From Peribacillus deserti (GTDB lineage: Bacteria; Bacillota; Bacilli; Bacillales; DSM-1321), in the NCBI RefSeq assembly GCF_002863585.1, contig NZ_PGUY01000002.1, positions 173,458-237,457 on the forward strand: 64,000 nt of DNA, in the 5' to 3' direction. The first letter of the stretch is position 1. The number at the start of each line of letters is the position of its first letter. The notes under the pieces are model-generated. The model saw nothing but the letters and a program-made list of their open reading frames with translations. It was not told the DNA's origin and ran no database searches. A program made the translations under genes and the position numbers. Positions 19,020-27,864 of the stretch are shown here, piece by piece.

Positions 19020-20295
19020 CTCCATGGCACAGGAAAAAAGCCGCAGTGTTCATCATTCGGCCGGAGCAGCTGTACTCCTCTAAACTGCAGCAGATCCTTT
19101 CTGCCATACAAAGTGCTCACAAACAGGGAAAACCGATCGATATTATTTCGGTCATGGAACAACTGGGTGTACAAACCCTTGAAAGCATCGGCGGGATTGG
19201 GTACCTGACTGATTTAGCAGGCAGCGTTCCGTCTGCTGAGAGCTTGTCCTTTTATCAGGAAGTGGTAAGTTAATTGGTGAATCTCTAAATATATCATTAA
19301 CTTTTCCTTCATTATGCTCCTCCTACAAACTGATAAACTCAGTTTACAGGAATGAATTTATTGGCGAAAAGTGTTCATTGGAAGTGAGCAAAAACTGTTC
19401 ACTTTATTTTAGCGGTTACAGCTGGAAGGGCAACAGATAAAAGACAAGGCAGGAGTCATCCAGCAGGATCTTGTCAGCCTGTATCATGAATTCGAAAAAG
19501 ACCATGGGGAATCGGCATCCCTTCTGGTTATGGAAAGCTGGACGCCCTGACAGGCGGCTTTCAGGAGTCTGATTTAATCATTATTGGTGCACGGCCGAGT
19601 GTCGGTAAAACGGCGTTCGCTCTGAATCTTGCTTACCAGGCTGTCTGTTAAAGATGTTAGTCTGATATTTTCTCTAGAGATGTCAAAGAAGCAGTTATTA
19701 ATCCGTACAGCCGGCATGATTGCGGGAAACAATTCGAGATAAATGAGAAACCCAAGGCGCTTTTTCGATAATGAACCACTGGGGGAAGCTTTCTCGGGCA
19801 ATGGGGAAGCTATCCCAGACAAACATGCACATATTCGATGAGGCTGGAATGGACATGCCTATATTCGTTCACAGGTAAGAAGTGTAAGAAGAGAAAGTGG
19901 CGATGAAAAGAGAATTCTGGTGGTCGTCGACTACCTGCAGCTCATATCGGGAGAGCAAAAGTACCGAGGGCAGAACCGGCAGGCAGAAATCAGCGAGCAG
20001 CCGAAGCCTGAAGCATATGGTAAGGGAAATGAATGTAGTGGTGATTGCTCTGTCCCAGCTGAGCCGGGCCGTTGAAAGCAGACAGGACAAGCGGCCCATG
20101 CTTTCTGACTTGAGAAAAAGCGGGCAGATCGAGCAGGATGCAGACTTGATTGCACTATTGTATAGAGAGGATTACTACCATAGCGAGGTGGAAGAAGATA
20201 ATAAAATGGAGGTTATCATTGCGAAGCAGCGGAACGGGCCGGTGGGGACAGTGAAGCTTGAGTTTGAGAAGGAGATTGGGAGGTTTGTTTGTTGA
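19020..20295 (+). pseudogene. Replicative DNA helicase (DnaB family), decayed
   Basis: Pieces of one DnaB-like helicase are spread over three frames. There is an N-terminal domain (19046-19273, IIRPEQLYSS...IGGIGYLTDLAGSVPSAE), and a linker piece near 19417-19500. The Walker A region is [25 protein letters not shown] with frameshifts at 19540-19650, the Walker B-like region is [20 protein letters not shown] (about 19910-19970), and the C-terminal core [22 protein letters not shown] runs to the stop at 20295. Insertions (about 19274-19416) and a missing central part show advanced decay. This is a phage- or plasmid-type helicase, not the chromosomal one by context. Confidence 0.85.
20005..20295 (+). 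repeat. Direct repeat copy 1: dnaB 3' end
   Basis: 291 bases, ending at the dnaB stop, that recur at 23301-23591 with the same length, only scattered base changes and a short divergent stretch around the YYH(S/N)...DNK linker. The pair brackets the phage-derived insert. Confidence 0.9.
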
Positions 20296-20800
20296 TGGCA
20301 ATCTTATTTGGGCTTTTTTATGTCGTGTTAAAAATAGTTAATTCACGATGTGTTGAGTATTTCTTGACCTATCCTTATGTTAGCACCTATTGCAAAGTAC
20401 GTTTATAGGGTCTAAAATACCTTAAACACTTAACCTATTAAACAGATTTTAATATAGTAATAAAAAATGTTCTATTCCAGAAATTTTATACCTCATTTAA
20501 CAGAAAATTAAATCGGAAAAAGATAGAAAGAGCTTGAATGGAATGCAACAAAAAGAAATGTGTGTAATTTGTGGAGTTGGCAGGTTAAAATTCAAATGGC
20601 TTTACCATATAAGCGGATTATGGAATATAAAGATAGGGCATCGGAGCGTACATATCGATGCCTTTGTTATTTACAGGGTATAAATATTGTAAAAACTTTT
20701 TAAAAGCACTGTTAAGCATAAGACTTCCGATAAGTTAGAATAATTTCCGCTATTATGAGGAGATTGATTATGCACAATTTTCTCCGATTGCGAATTATTG
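20296..20800 (+). other. Non-coding 500 bases between dnaB remnant and acyltransferase
   Basis: A/T-rich with stops in all frames; no RNA gene or small gene with a ribosome site was recognised. It is inside the insert bounded by the dnaB repeats. Confidence 0.5.
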
Positions 20801-21925
20801 CTAGTTCGAAATTTTTATATTTTTAGGCATTCTTTTCTTTAACAAAACAAAAATGTTATGCCTAATTTTTTCTGTATGCTTTTCCGTAAGCGAGCCAATT
20901 AACCACGCATACAAAAGAATTGCAATAACTATTAATGGTTTGATAAGAGTTAACGCTATTCCTTCAAAACTCCAAATTGACGTTCTCCATGCAGAATAAA
21001 AATAGACCAACGGATAATGCGTTAAATACAATGTGTAGGAAAATCCGGCTAATTCTTTTCCAAGTGAAGAAATCTTATTTTTACTGCCATCATTGTTATT
21101 AAAAAAAGAAACAACCACAAATAAGAGTAATGCAAATGATGCGCCAACACTTAAATCAGCTACAAATTGTTTTCCTGTCCCTTGAAAAGTAGGGTTGTTT
21201 ATTCCTAATAAATAGTAAACTAAATATAAGGAAGTGAAAGCCAATATAATTGTAAAAGAGAAAATTAAAATTTTACTCTTTTTTGATTCAATTGCAAGAG
21301 GTTTTATAAGTGGAATAACTGCCCCAAGTAACCAAATCAAGAAATAAAGCATTATACGCTGTCCAATGAAAAAAGAAATAGCTAAGAAAATCATAAAGTA
21401 AATAATTTTAGTGATAGTTCTGTTTGAATAAATCATTAACAATAAACAAGGAAATAACACGTAATACCAAAATTCATAATTCAGGCTCCACAACGGCCCG
21501 TTTAAACCATAAGTTTCAAACTCAATCCCTTGCAAAAAAAATACGTTACCCAAGAATGTTTTAAAATCTAAAAAATCATTTATATTTCTGTTTACAAAAA
21601 TAAGACTAGATTCACCAAAAGCACCTAATTGAATCTTTGCCCAAAAAAATGTTAATACCAAGCACGGAATTAATACTACCCACAATCTTGTTAATCTCTT
21701 TAAAAGATATTGTCCCCAAGACCATTTATTGCGAGATATAGATTTCAGTACTGTTGATGAAATAAAATAACCACTTAAAACAAAGAATATCATAACTGCT
21801 TGGTATCCCGGTAACTGAATACCAAAGTGATACCAAAAAACTACCAACGCCGAAAAAAATCTCAAATAGTCTAAAATAACCGATGCTTTACTTTCATTTT
21901 GAACCGATGATATTACAGACAACAT
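20801..21925 (-). CDS. Acyltransferase family 3 membrane protein (OafA/YrhL-like)
   Basis: 374 aa, about ten membrane segments. The N-terminus has LDYLRFFSALVVFWYHFG (the R..A...V...H acyltransferase-3 signature at residues 19-36), VMIFFVLSGYFIS, and later LNGPLWSLNYEFWYYVLFP, all typical. Members transfer acetyl or other acyl groups onto surface sugars. It is intact while its neighbours are broken and has an AAAGGATG ribosome site before the ATG. It lies directly downstream of phage tail remnants on the same strand, so it may be a phage-borne surface-modifying gene. Confidence 0.88.
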   Translation of the reverse strand: MLSVISSVQNESKASVILDYLRFFSALVVFWYHFGIQLPGYQAVMIFFVLSGYFISSTVLKSISRNKWSWGQYLLKRLTRLWVVLIPCLVLTFFWAKIQLGAFGESSLIFVNRNINDFLDFKTFLGNVFFLQGIEFETYGLNGPLWSLNYEFWYYVLFPCLLLMIYSNRTITKIIYFMIFLAISFFIGQRIMLYFLIWLLGAVIPLIKPLAIESKKSKILIFSFTIILAFTSLYLVYYLLGINNPTFQGTGKQFVADLSVGASFALLLFVVVSFFNNNDGSKNKISSLGKELAGFSYTLYLTHYPLVYFYSAWRTSIWSFEGIALTLIKPLIVIAILLYAWLIGSLTEKHTEKIRHNIFVLLKKRMPKNIKISN

Positions 21926-21957
21926 TATTCATCCTTTCGCTTCTTTTTGACGCTTAA

Positions 21958-22960
21958 TTATATCATCATTTTCTGAATTATTTTCGACGTTTGAATAGAA
22001 AATGGAATTTCACGGGTTATTGAGTCATAAATTGGAACAAATCCCAGAGAATTGCCTGATCCATCAAACACTTGCATCTTTTTAACAACTGCTCCTAATG
22101 TGTTTCCAGCGGAGGAATTCCGGATTCCTAAACTAGCTACTCTAACACCCAACTATCTCCACCGTCTAAGCTAAGCCCATATGCCAGGCGATTTGTGTTT
22201 AAGGCAGCTAACATTTCCAATCGCCCGTCACCACTCAAATATACATCAAGGTGAAATACGTATTTACCACTTGTAAGCCCTGTTACTGTGGTCTTTACCT
22301 CGTCACTCCATGTGTAGCAGTCTATTGAAGTACGCTTATATATGTTTCCTCCGGAGTTATACCACATGATAAATTGTGTTCCGTCATGAACTACTGTCGG
22401 CGACATCATAATCGGTGTGTTAGAGCTTGTAATCACAATTGAGGCTTTGTCCATGTTACACCGTCTAATGATGTTTTAAGGTGTATCTCGTCATGATTTG
22501 GCGTTGATTTTAAATCTGATAATCTGTAGAACAAATATAGTTGATTGTTGTAATGGACTAGAACTGCATCTGAATAATAACTAGGCGATCCTACGGCTGG
22601 GGTTATCGGATTAGTTAATCCGCTAGGAACTTCCCAAATCAGTCCATCATGACTTGCTAAGACTTCCGGGTTTCCTAGTTGGTTATTATTATCCTTATAC
22701 GGGGACATAACCATCCAGTATCTCCACTTTGCACTACCGAATCCACTTTCAATAAAGATGACATCAGGGTGAGTGGCTTGACCTGTACCGTCAGAAGTTT
22801 TTATATCAAGTAAAACAGGGGAGTGTCGCGTATATGATTGAGCATTTAATTCTTCTTCACCAGCTCTCCTACCCCTACCAAGCATTTCTACTTGTGGCGT
22901 AATTTTGGCCAACTGTGAATTAACTTTATTCGCTAATCCCTTTGCAATTAAATCAGCCAT
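21958..22960 (-). pseudogene. Phage tail-type beta-propeller protein, two frameshifts
   Basis: Three overlapping frames read as one protein of about 330 aa: MADLIAKGLANKVNSQLAKI (start 22960), then YWMVMSPYKDNNNQLGNPEVLASHDGLIWE and TWTKPQL. After a shift at about 22440 it continues PTVVHDGTQFIMWYNSGGNIYKR and LDGGDSW. After another shift at about 22140 it ends VASLGIRNSSAGNTLGAV...KMMI. The repeated SxDGxxW blocks are those of sialidase/BNR-like propellers (Asp-box like) seen in receptor-binding phage proteins. The start overlaps the stop of the gene before it (TAATG). Confidence 0.65.
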
Positions 22961-23283
22961 TACGCCACCCCCTTACCTTTGACGGTTACATTTCCACCAG
23001 CTACTGCAGAAACTCTAGCCCTTACAGATGCAAGACCTGTGATTTCAAAAGACCACAATTCTCCAGTTCCTGTAGTTTGTGTATCCATTGAGAAATCCGC
23101 AAGTTTAACTCCCTGAATTGGGTAATATGTGCCACTAACAATAGCTGGGTCGACTTGTGCTAGTACCTGTAATCTCAATTGTTAAAGTTTTAGCCGAACC
23201 GACATTAAAAACCGTCCCATTTCCAGTAGCAGTTGCTGCATCCTGCAGGGTAACATCTTGAACATTACTCCCCGTTAGCCTAA
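22960..23283 (-). pseudogene. Small phage structural protein, frameshifted
   Basis: Two frames join: from about 23283 TGSNVQDVTLQDAATATGNG...VGSAKTLTIEITGTSTS, then, after a shift near 23165, YYPIQGVKLADFSMDTQTTGTGELWSFEITGLASVRARV to the stop. This pattern (sum of noise/variance-like ITG repeats followed by YYPIQGV) is seen in small phage appendage proteins upstream of tail fibre genes. The 5' end is cut off at the dnaB repeat boundary (about 23300). Confidence 0.55.
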
Positions 23284-23300
23284 AATTTGTTTAAAAATAG

Positions 23301-23591
23301 AGCCTTAAGCATTTGGCGAAGGTGTTGAATGTAGTGGTAATTGCTCTTTCCCAGCTGAGCCGGGCCGTTGAAAGCAGGCAGGACAAGCGGCCGATGCTTT
23401 CTGACTTGAGAGAAAGCGGTCAAATCGAGCAGGATGCAGACTTGATCGCACTCTTGTACAGGGAGGATTACTACCATAACGATAAAGAGAAAGACAATAA
23501 AATGGAGGTTATCATTGCGAAGCAGCGGAATGGGCCGGTGGGGACTGTGAAGCTTGAGTTTGAGAAGGAGATTGGGAGGTTGGTTGGTTGA
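23301..23591 (+). pseudogene. Second copy of the dnaB 3' end (direct repeat copy 2)
   Basis: The frame reads [21 protein letters not shown] and on to EIGRLVG with a normal stop, equivalent to the last about 96 residues of a DnaB helicase. It begins abruptly inside the gene at AGCCTTAAGCAT, immediately next to the phage structural fragment, and corresponds to 20005-20295. It has no start of its own and is a junction fragment. Confidence 0.85.
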
Positions 23592-23620
23592 GGGGGCTGG
23601 CGGCAGTCCCCTTTTTGTTG
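23591..23620 (+). terminator. Terminator after dnaB 3' copy
   Basis: GGGGGCTG / CAGTCCCC stem with GCGG loop followed by a T-run; it directly follows the dnaB stop and is likely the original helicase terminator. Confidence 0.7.
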
Positions 23621-23949
23621 GTTTTTTTCTGCCCTTCCTTAGTAGTTAAAATTATGATTCTTAGATGACGACAAAAGTATCGGTTTCATAGTAAAGGTTT
23701 ATCGACAGCTTTTTTGTATTAATTTAAGCTAAAGAGTGCTGCTATCAAGATAACAAATGTTAGCAGAGTTTTCTTAAAATCATGCAGCCATTGAATAAAG
23801 TGTCTAAGAATGTCAATTTATTGGAAATATTTATTGATTAGCTATTGGGTTTAACGTATACTAACTTAATACTGGGAAATAACCTGTTTTAAACTCCTCT
23901 TAGTGAAGTAAATCTTAAAACATATATTAGTAAGATTGAAGGTAATGTA
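23621..23949 (+). other. Non-coding A/T-rich gap
   Basis: No gene with a ribosome site, RNA or clear repeat was recognised in these about 330 bases. Confidence 0.5.
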
Positions 23950-24093
23950 ATGAATATATTGAACGACAAATTCACTTTATTGCTGATGGAATATATAGAA
24001 AAAGACAAGATGAATAATAACGTAACTGTACGTGAATTAACCAAAGAAATATCACTAAAACTAAAAGAAATCATAGAGTCAGAAAACAGATAA
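23950..24093 (+). CDS. Hypothetical 47 aa protein
   Basis: ATG with GAAGGT 6 bases upstream opens a 47-codon frame: hydrophobic-amphipathic start MNILNDKFTLLLMEYIEK, then charged helix VTVRELTKEISLKLKEIIES. The composition is protein-like, predicted helical and soluble. The opposite strand is also open here, so the call is tentative. No family recognised. Confidence 0.4.
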   Translation: MNILNDKFTLLLMEYIEKDKMNNNVTVRELTKEISLKLKEIIESENR

Positions 24094-24171
24094 GCGTTAT
24101 TGTCATTAATATTTTTATACCTCCTGCCTCATATCTCCTATGTTAGAGCCTGTTCACTTAATTTACAAAAA

Positions 24172-24198
24172 GAAAAAAACACCTTGTAAGGTGCTTTT
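24172..24198 (-). terminator. Terminator of the 54 aa gene
   Basis: CACCTTGTAAGGTG hairpin overlapping the end of the - strand gene, followed on that strand by a long T-rich tail. Confidence 0.7.
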
Positions 24199-24361
24199 AT
24201 CCAATTGCTTTATATAATAGCGCTTTGTTTTTATGATTTTCTAGCTTCTTGTAGAGTTTGATTCGCAGTTCACGGTCAATACAATCCTTAATAATCATTT
24301 CGATTTTCAAAGAGTGAAATCGATGCCAGGCATAACGGCTGCGGTTTAATAGCTTTTTCAT
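24197..24361 (-). CDS. Conserved small protein, 54 aa (paralogue of 25278-25439)
   Basis: Starts MKKLLNRSRYAWHRFHSL with AAGGAGGA 8 bases before the ATG; an upstream in-frame extension to 24412 lacks a ribosome site. The core IEMIIKDCIDRELR and the end HKNKALLYKAIG are shared with the paralogue 1.1 kb downstream. It is basic, fully helical by appearance, and has no membrane segment or signal. It has its own terminator. Function unknown; two preserved copies argue that it is a real gene. Confidence 0.85.
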   Translation of the reverse strand: MKKLLNRSRYAWHRFHSLKIEMIIKDCIDRELRIKLYKKLENHKNKALLYKAIG

Positions 24362-24729
24362 ACAAATTTTCCTCCTTGACATACAAATCGGACGGAGGTC
24401 CGTATTCGGCAACTGGCTGGCTTAGATGTACTTTAGCCCCTATAGTTTTGCGTCCCAGCTTTTCAGGCAGGTTTGCTCTTATCGTACGATTTGTTTCTTG
24501 ATTTTATCTTAACAATTCACCCGAAGTAATACAATACTCCTAGGGTTATTTAGGTGTTGGGAAAAAAATAACCGAAACTCAGGAGAAAAGTCCCGAATAA
24601 TAGGAGAAAAAGCAGGATTTTGTAGGAAGTATTAAGGAAGGATAATAGTATGGTGCCTTCTATATGTATAAAAAGTAGGGAAAATTTTCTTGAAACTGGT
24701 TCATGTGTGAAGCTGAAAGACCCCAAGTA
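24362..24729. other. Intergenic region with leader of the 54 aa gene
   Basis: Holds the - strand promoter/leader region of the 54 aa gene, including a short GGAC...GTCC stem near 24391-24405. No other gene was supported; a long - strand frame from 24825 to 24550 overlaps the VanZ-like gene and is not considered coding. Confidence 0.45.
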
Positions 24730-24766
24730 AACTGTAATCCTTCTCGGCAGGAGAAGGATTACAGTT
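24730..24766. terminator. Perfect 16-base stem terminator
   Basis: Arms 24730-24745 and 24751-24766 are perfectly complementary around a 5-base loop (GGCAG). It lies just past the VanZ-like gene stop on the - strand; the T-tail is weak. Confidence 0.75.
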
Positions 24767-24773
24767 CTGTAGT

Positions 24774-25175
24774 TCATCGTTTCCATTTTGTTAATAAGGC
24801 ATATACCATCCAAACCCCTAAACAATCGATAATCACATCATAAAGGCGGCCATCCCGGCCAAAAAAGAGCTGCAGAATTTCAGTGAAAAAGGCAAGGGCC
24901 ACCGAAACAGCCACCGCATTTCGGTGGCTTCGAGTCAAGTTATAGACTAGTAAGTCCATGATTGCAAACCCAAGGAAATGTCCAAGCTTTACCATAATGA
25001 AATATTGATGAATCAGCGCTATATCAGTCAGGTAAAAAAATTCAATAAAGTGAGGTTTAGGAACCCATGTGAAGCTGACCGATTGGTTTGATAATAAAGC
25101 GTCCAGATTATCTGTCCACGTATGCAGACCCAGGAATAATCCCCATATAATAACAAGCAGCAGCTTACCTTTCAA
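24774..25175 (-). CDS. VanZ-like family membrane protein
   Basis: 133 aa with four membrane segments. KLGHFLGFAIMDLLVYNL, LAFFTEILQLFFGRDGRLYDVIIDCLGVWMVYAL matches the VanZ/YoaI-type signature (H-x3-F...E..Q.F...R..D...N/D..G). VanZ proteins are linked to teicoplanin resistance or envelope stress, but most are uncharacterised. The start is TTG 25175 with a weak GATGG ribosome site. Flanked on both sides by the paralogous 53-54 aa genes on the same strand. Confidence 0.85.
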   Translation of the reverse strand: MKGKLLLVIIWGLFLGLHTWTDNLDALLSNQSVSFTWVPKPHFIEFFYLTDIALIHQYFIMVKLGHFLGFAIMDLLVYNLTRSHRNAVAVSVALAFFTEILQLFFGRDGRLYDVIIDCLGVWMVYALLTKWKR

Positions 25176-25251
25176 TTTCCATCACCACATCAAAATAGTA
25201 TTTATATTATTTCATATTATCAAGTGGCAAACCATATGAATCTGGAGAATT

Positions 25252-25280
25252 AAAAAATCACCCTCGGAAAGGTGATTTTA
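25252..25280 (-). terminator. Terminator of the 53 aa gene
   Basis: AAAATCACC / GGTGATTTT stem around TCGGAAA loop overlapping the stop codon of the - strand gene; symmetrical A/T tails suit termination. Confidence 0.75.
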
Positions 25281-25439
25281 TACTGCTTTATATAGTAAAG
25301 CTTTATCTTTATGATTTTGCAGCTTCTGCTGCAGTCTGCTCCGGAGATCACGGTCAATACAATCCTTAATGATCATTTCGATATGAAGGGATTGGAATTG
25401 GTGCCAGGCATATTTAACTCGATTGATCAATTTTTTCAT
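25278..25439 (-). CDS. Conserved small protein, 53 aa (paralogue of 24197-24361)
   Basis: AAGGAGG precedes ATG 25439. The protein starts MKKLINRVKYAWHQFQSL, then IEMIIKDCIDRDLR, and ends HKDKALLYKAV. Identity with the other copy is clear across the entire length, with changes mostly conservative (RELRIKLYKKLEN versus RDLRSRLQQKLQN). No signal or membrane segment. Function unknown. Confidence 0.85.
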   Translation of the reverse strand: MKKLINRVKYAWHQFQSLHIEMIIKDCIDRDLRSRLQQKLQNHKDKALLYKAV

Positions 25440-25582
25440 CGTTGTTCCTCCTTACTTTCCTAACACACAGGAAGTTGTCTGGCTGGACTCGACTCTTTAT
25501 AAATTAGGTACCCGGAAGGACGATTAATAAACTTCCCAGGATTTACATATCTTTAATCAAGACCTTGCTTAAGGAGAGATTT

Positions 25583-26041
25583 ATGTATAGAAAAAGGAAA
25601 CCAGCCATTCTATTCTTTGTTTTTGCTTTAGCTGTATTGTTTCTTATTTTAGTTGTACGTATATTTTTTTCGCCGGCTCATAGTGCGAAATCGGCAGTTC
25701 ATGATTTTTATGAGTATGAAGCCCAGGGTGATTACTCCAAATCTTGGTCATTGCTCCACCCGTTAATGAAAGCAAAATGGCCAAAGGGGGCTTATATGCA
25801 GGACAGAGTCCATGTCTTTATCGGCCATTTTGGAGCTGAAACGTTTACATATGATATTGATGGCGGCGACAAGATCAAGAAATGGATAATGGCCAAAGGT
25901 GTACCGCCTATTAAAGTCGTGTATCAGTTTCAGGTTACCCAGCAATATCACGGGAAGTACGGGTCATTCAAATTTATTCAGGATGTATATGCTGTTAAGA
26001 ATAAAGGAAAATGGGAAATTCTCTGGGACTATAATCAGTAG
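25583..26041 (+). CDS. Membrane-anchored protein with NTF2-like extracellular domain
   Basis: 152 aa. MYRKRKPAILFFVFALAVLFLILVV is a basic start plus one membrane segment, followed by SAKSAVHDFYEYEAQGDYSKSWSLLHP, typical of NTF2-like/DUF4878-type extracytoplasmic domains, ending with KGKWEILWDYNQ. The ATG at 25583 is chosen (AAGGAGAG 7 bases upstream) over a TTG at 25565. Divergent from the 53 aa gene. Exact family and function not known. Confidence 0.8.
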   Translation: MYRKRKPAILFFVFALAVLFLILVVRIFFSPAHSAKSAVHDFYEYEAQGDYSKSWSLLHPLMKAKWPKGAYMQDRVHVFIGHFGAETFTYDIDGGDKIKKWIMAKGVPPIKVVYQFQVTQQYHGKYGSFKFIQDVYAVKNKGKWEILWDYNQ

Positions 26042-26118
26042 CTCGCGGAATAAATTGTATCTCGCAAGTAGAAACAAAGGTGCTATTCTAAATATTGTTT
26101 TTGAAATATTAGTTTAAT

Positions 26119-26250
26119 TCACATCTGATAAAGCAAAATAGGTAAGAGTGCAATGAATACCAGGACAGACAGGACTATACATACATACGTAAGCCGCTGT
26201 TTCCTTACCTTTCGTTTATACATTTCTTCAGGCGTTAAGAATCTTGTCAT
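26119..26250 (-). CDS. 43 aa single-pass membrane microprotein
   Basis: A perfect GGAGG lies 9 bases before the ATG. Sequence: charged N-terminus MTRFLTPEEMYKRKVRKQR, then one hydrophobic helix YVCIVLSVLVFIALLPILLY. N-in topology is expected from the basic flank. The length is below usual gene-calling limits, so it is easily missed. No family recognised; the strong ribosome site and coherent design support it. Confidence 0.7.
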   Translation of the reverse strand: MTRFLTPEEMYKRKVRKQRLTYVCIVLSVLVFIALLPILLYQM

Positions 26251-26354
26251 CTTTGTTCCTCCAATTCCTCGACTTTTCTATATCTATAGTCATACTATCG
26301 GAAGGTACTCGACAATTTTCAACATTTCTGAAAAAATAATTCTTTTGGACTAAA

Positions 26355-26380
26355 AAGCCTCTGAGCCAGGGCAGAGGCTT
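26355..26380 (-). terminator. Terminator of the DUF5658-like gene
   Basis: AAGCCTCTG / CAGAGGCTT stem (26355-26363, 26372-26380), with a T-run on the - strand. Confidence 0.8.
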
Positions 26381-26399
26381 AAAGTGTTGGAACTGTGTT

Positions 26400-26693
26400 T
26401 TAAGCTGAGAAAATCCATAAACTGTGCATGAACAGAATGGATAAGTAGAGAAGGAGCGTACCGTATGTAAGAAAACGAATCGGGTAACGAGAAAGTATTG
26501 GGATGTGGGTTCTCTGAAGATACAAGTAGAGAAGCAGGATCGATAATATCAGTTTTATGATTAAAAAGAGGAAAGGGTGTTGATTCCAGAGGGCATCCAT
26601 TAAAGGGTTGCTCTCTTGTATTTGATTTACTGACAATCCATAAAACGTACACAGTCCGTCAAGGGCATTCAAGAAAGCTAAAAGTAACAGCAA
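26400..26693 (-). CDS. DUF5658-like small membrane protein
   Basis: 97 aa, three to four membrane segments. LLAFLNALDGLCTFYGLSVNQIQESNPLMDALW matches the pattern of DUF5658 proteins (LN..D...T..GL......NPLM). The TTG start at 26693 has AAGGAGG 8 bases upstream. Function unknown. Confidence 0.75.
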   Translation of the reverse strand: MLLLLAFLNALDGLCTFYGLSVNQIQESNPLMDALWNQHPFLFLIIKLILSILLLYLYLQRTHIPILSRYPIRFLTYGTLLLYLSILFMHSLWIFSA

Positions 26694-26806
26694 GAATGAA
26701 CCTCCTTACCTTACATACATATTTTCAGTAAAAAGCCTAGTCATAAGGCGTGTTCTAATTCTATTCACTTTACGTACGATTTAAACGAGAATAATATGTA
26801 ACTTTA

Positions 26807-26841
26807 AAAACGAACAAAATGTACTGATTATTGTTCGTTAT
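26807..26841. promoter_or_regulatory. Inverted AACGAACAA pair resembling a PurR box
   Basis: AACGAACAA (26809-26817) and TTGTTCGTT (26831-26839) form an inverted pair whose CGAAC cores are 17 bases apart. Bacillus PurR binds paired CGAAC boxes in opposite orientation about 16-17 bases apart. The only gene downstream on + is the GH16-like pseudogene, so the site has no obvious purine target. It may also be just a hairpin. Confidence 0.35.
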
Positions 26842-27000
26842 TATATCCTTTTTTTACAGGGTGAAAAGAGAATTAGTTCGTTAAATAGAAGGATTGTTTT
26901 TATAGAGGATAAAATTCCTGACAGGTTATATATAAACGAAGGTTTCTTAATAAAGAACAACATTAACCTAGGGGAGGGTAAGGAAGCATATACAGTCTAA

Positions 27001-27762
27001 CTAAATGAATCGCAGTATTGATATTTATAGGTTTTATTCGAATAGTGTCGAATGATGAGTTCAATCAACCAGCACTGGATTTGAGCAAATGACTCCTGAA
27101 GATTAGGCAGAAATTCAGCGGTTATGATTGGTAGGTGGAGGACAGCGGTAATACGAAATGGGGACCAGGTCCGAATGTTTGGAATGAGGAGGATGGCTGG
27201 ATTGACCAGCAGGGACGATTAACACTGAAGAATCACTAAGAGGAATCGTCTCTGGACTCGCCCTGAAATATACAGTATTGTAACACTTGGGTACGGATTC
27301 TATAGATGGAAGAACCGATAATCTGGACCAAAACGTTGGCCCTGGGGGATATTTACGTATGATAGTAAATCAGAAGATGCGGCTAGATTTTCGGGAAATT
27401 AATAGTGGATATTCCAAATGGGGAACTGCTAGAAGTAAAAATAATGCCGATTACTGTACAGCCTTATAATAAAAGGAAACCTCCATTCCTTCCATTCACC
27501 GGCTGTTACGCAGTCGATGCATCGTGTTACATGGAAGCCGGATGAAATCACTTTTAATTCCATTACCGTCCTTGTCCCTCAGAAGAGAAGACCATACAAG
27601 AATGACGTTACAGGGGAGACGATATCCCTTACAGCCAAAACGAAAGAGTTGATATCAATCTGTGGCTGTTTAATGGGGAAGGCACCGGCTTCCAAAAGAT
27701 CAGTTGAAGTGATTATCCGTAAATTTGAGTTTATCCCTTGGACGCAAATTCCTAAAAATTGA
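27001..27762 (+). pseudogene. Secreted glycoside hydrolase (GH16-like), decayed
   Basis: Fragments in several frames give a remnant hydrophobic leader, then SGYDW (stop) VEDSGNTKWGPGPNVWNEEDGW, GWIDQQGRLTLK, SIVTLGYG, IDNLDQNVG and LGIFTYDSKSED. These are followed by VQPYN, VTWKPDEITFNSI and KRSVEVIIRKFEF near the stop at 27762. Order and motifs fit concanavalin-like GH16-type hydrolases. At least four frameshifts or stops disable it. GGGGAGGG near 26970 may be the old ribosome site. Confidence 0.6.
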
Positions 27763-27769
27763 TAGTTAC

Positions 27770-27796
27770 CGCCTGCTGATCAGCGGGCGTTTTTAA
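27770..27796 (+). terminator. Terminator after GH16-like remnant
   Basis: CGCCTGCTGATCAGCGGGCG stem followed by TTTTT. Confidence 0.85.
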
Positions 27797-27864
27797 TTAG
27801 ATACAAATAAATCCACTTGATTATGGTAGTAAGAAAAGTCAGGGTCCCCTGCCTTCTAACTTCA

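Noticed and set aside
23889..24074. - strand 61-codon frame
   Set aside because: Composition looks like antisense of the small + strand gene at 23950; no ribosome site seen.
24550..24825. 91-codon - strand frame downstream of and overlapping the VanZ-like gene
   Set aside because: Overlaps VanZ coding and its terminator stem, which would be translated; no ribosome site.
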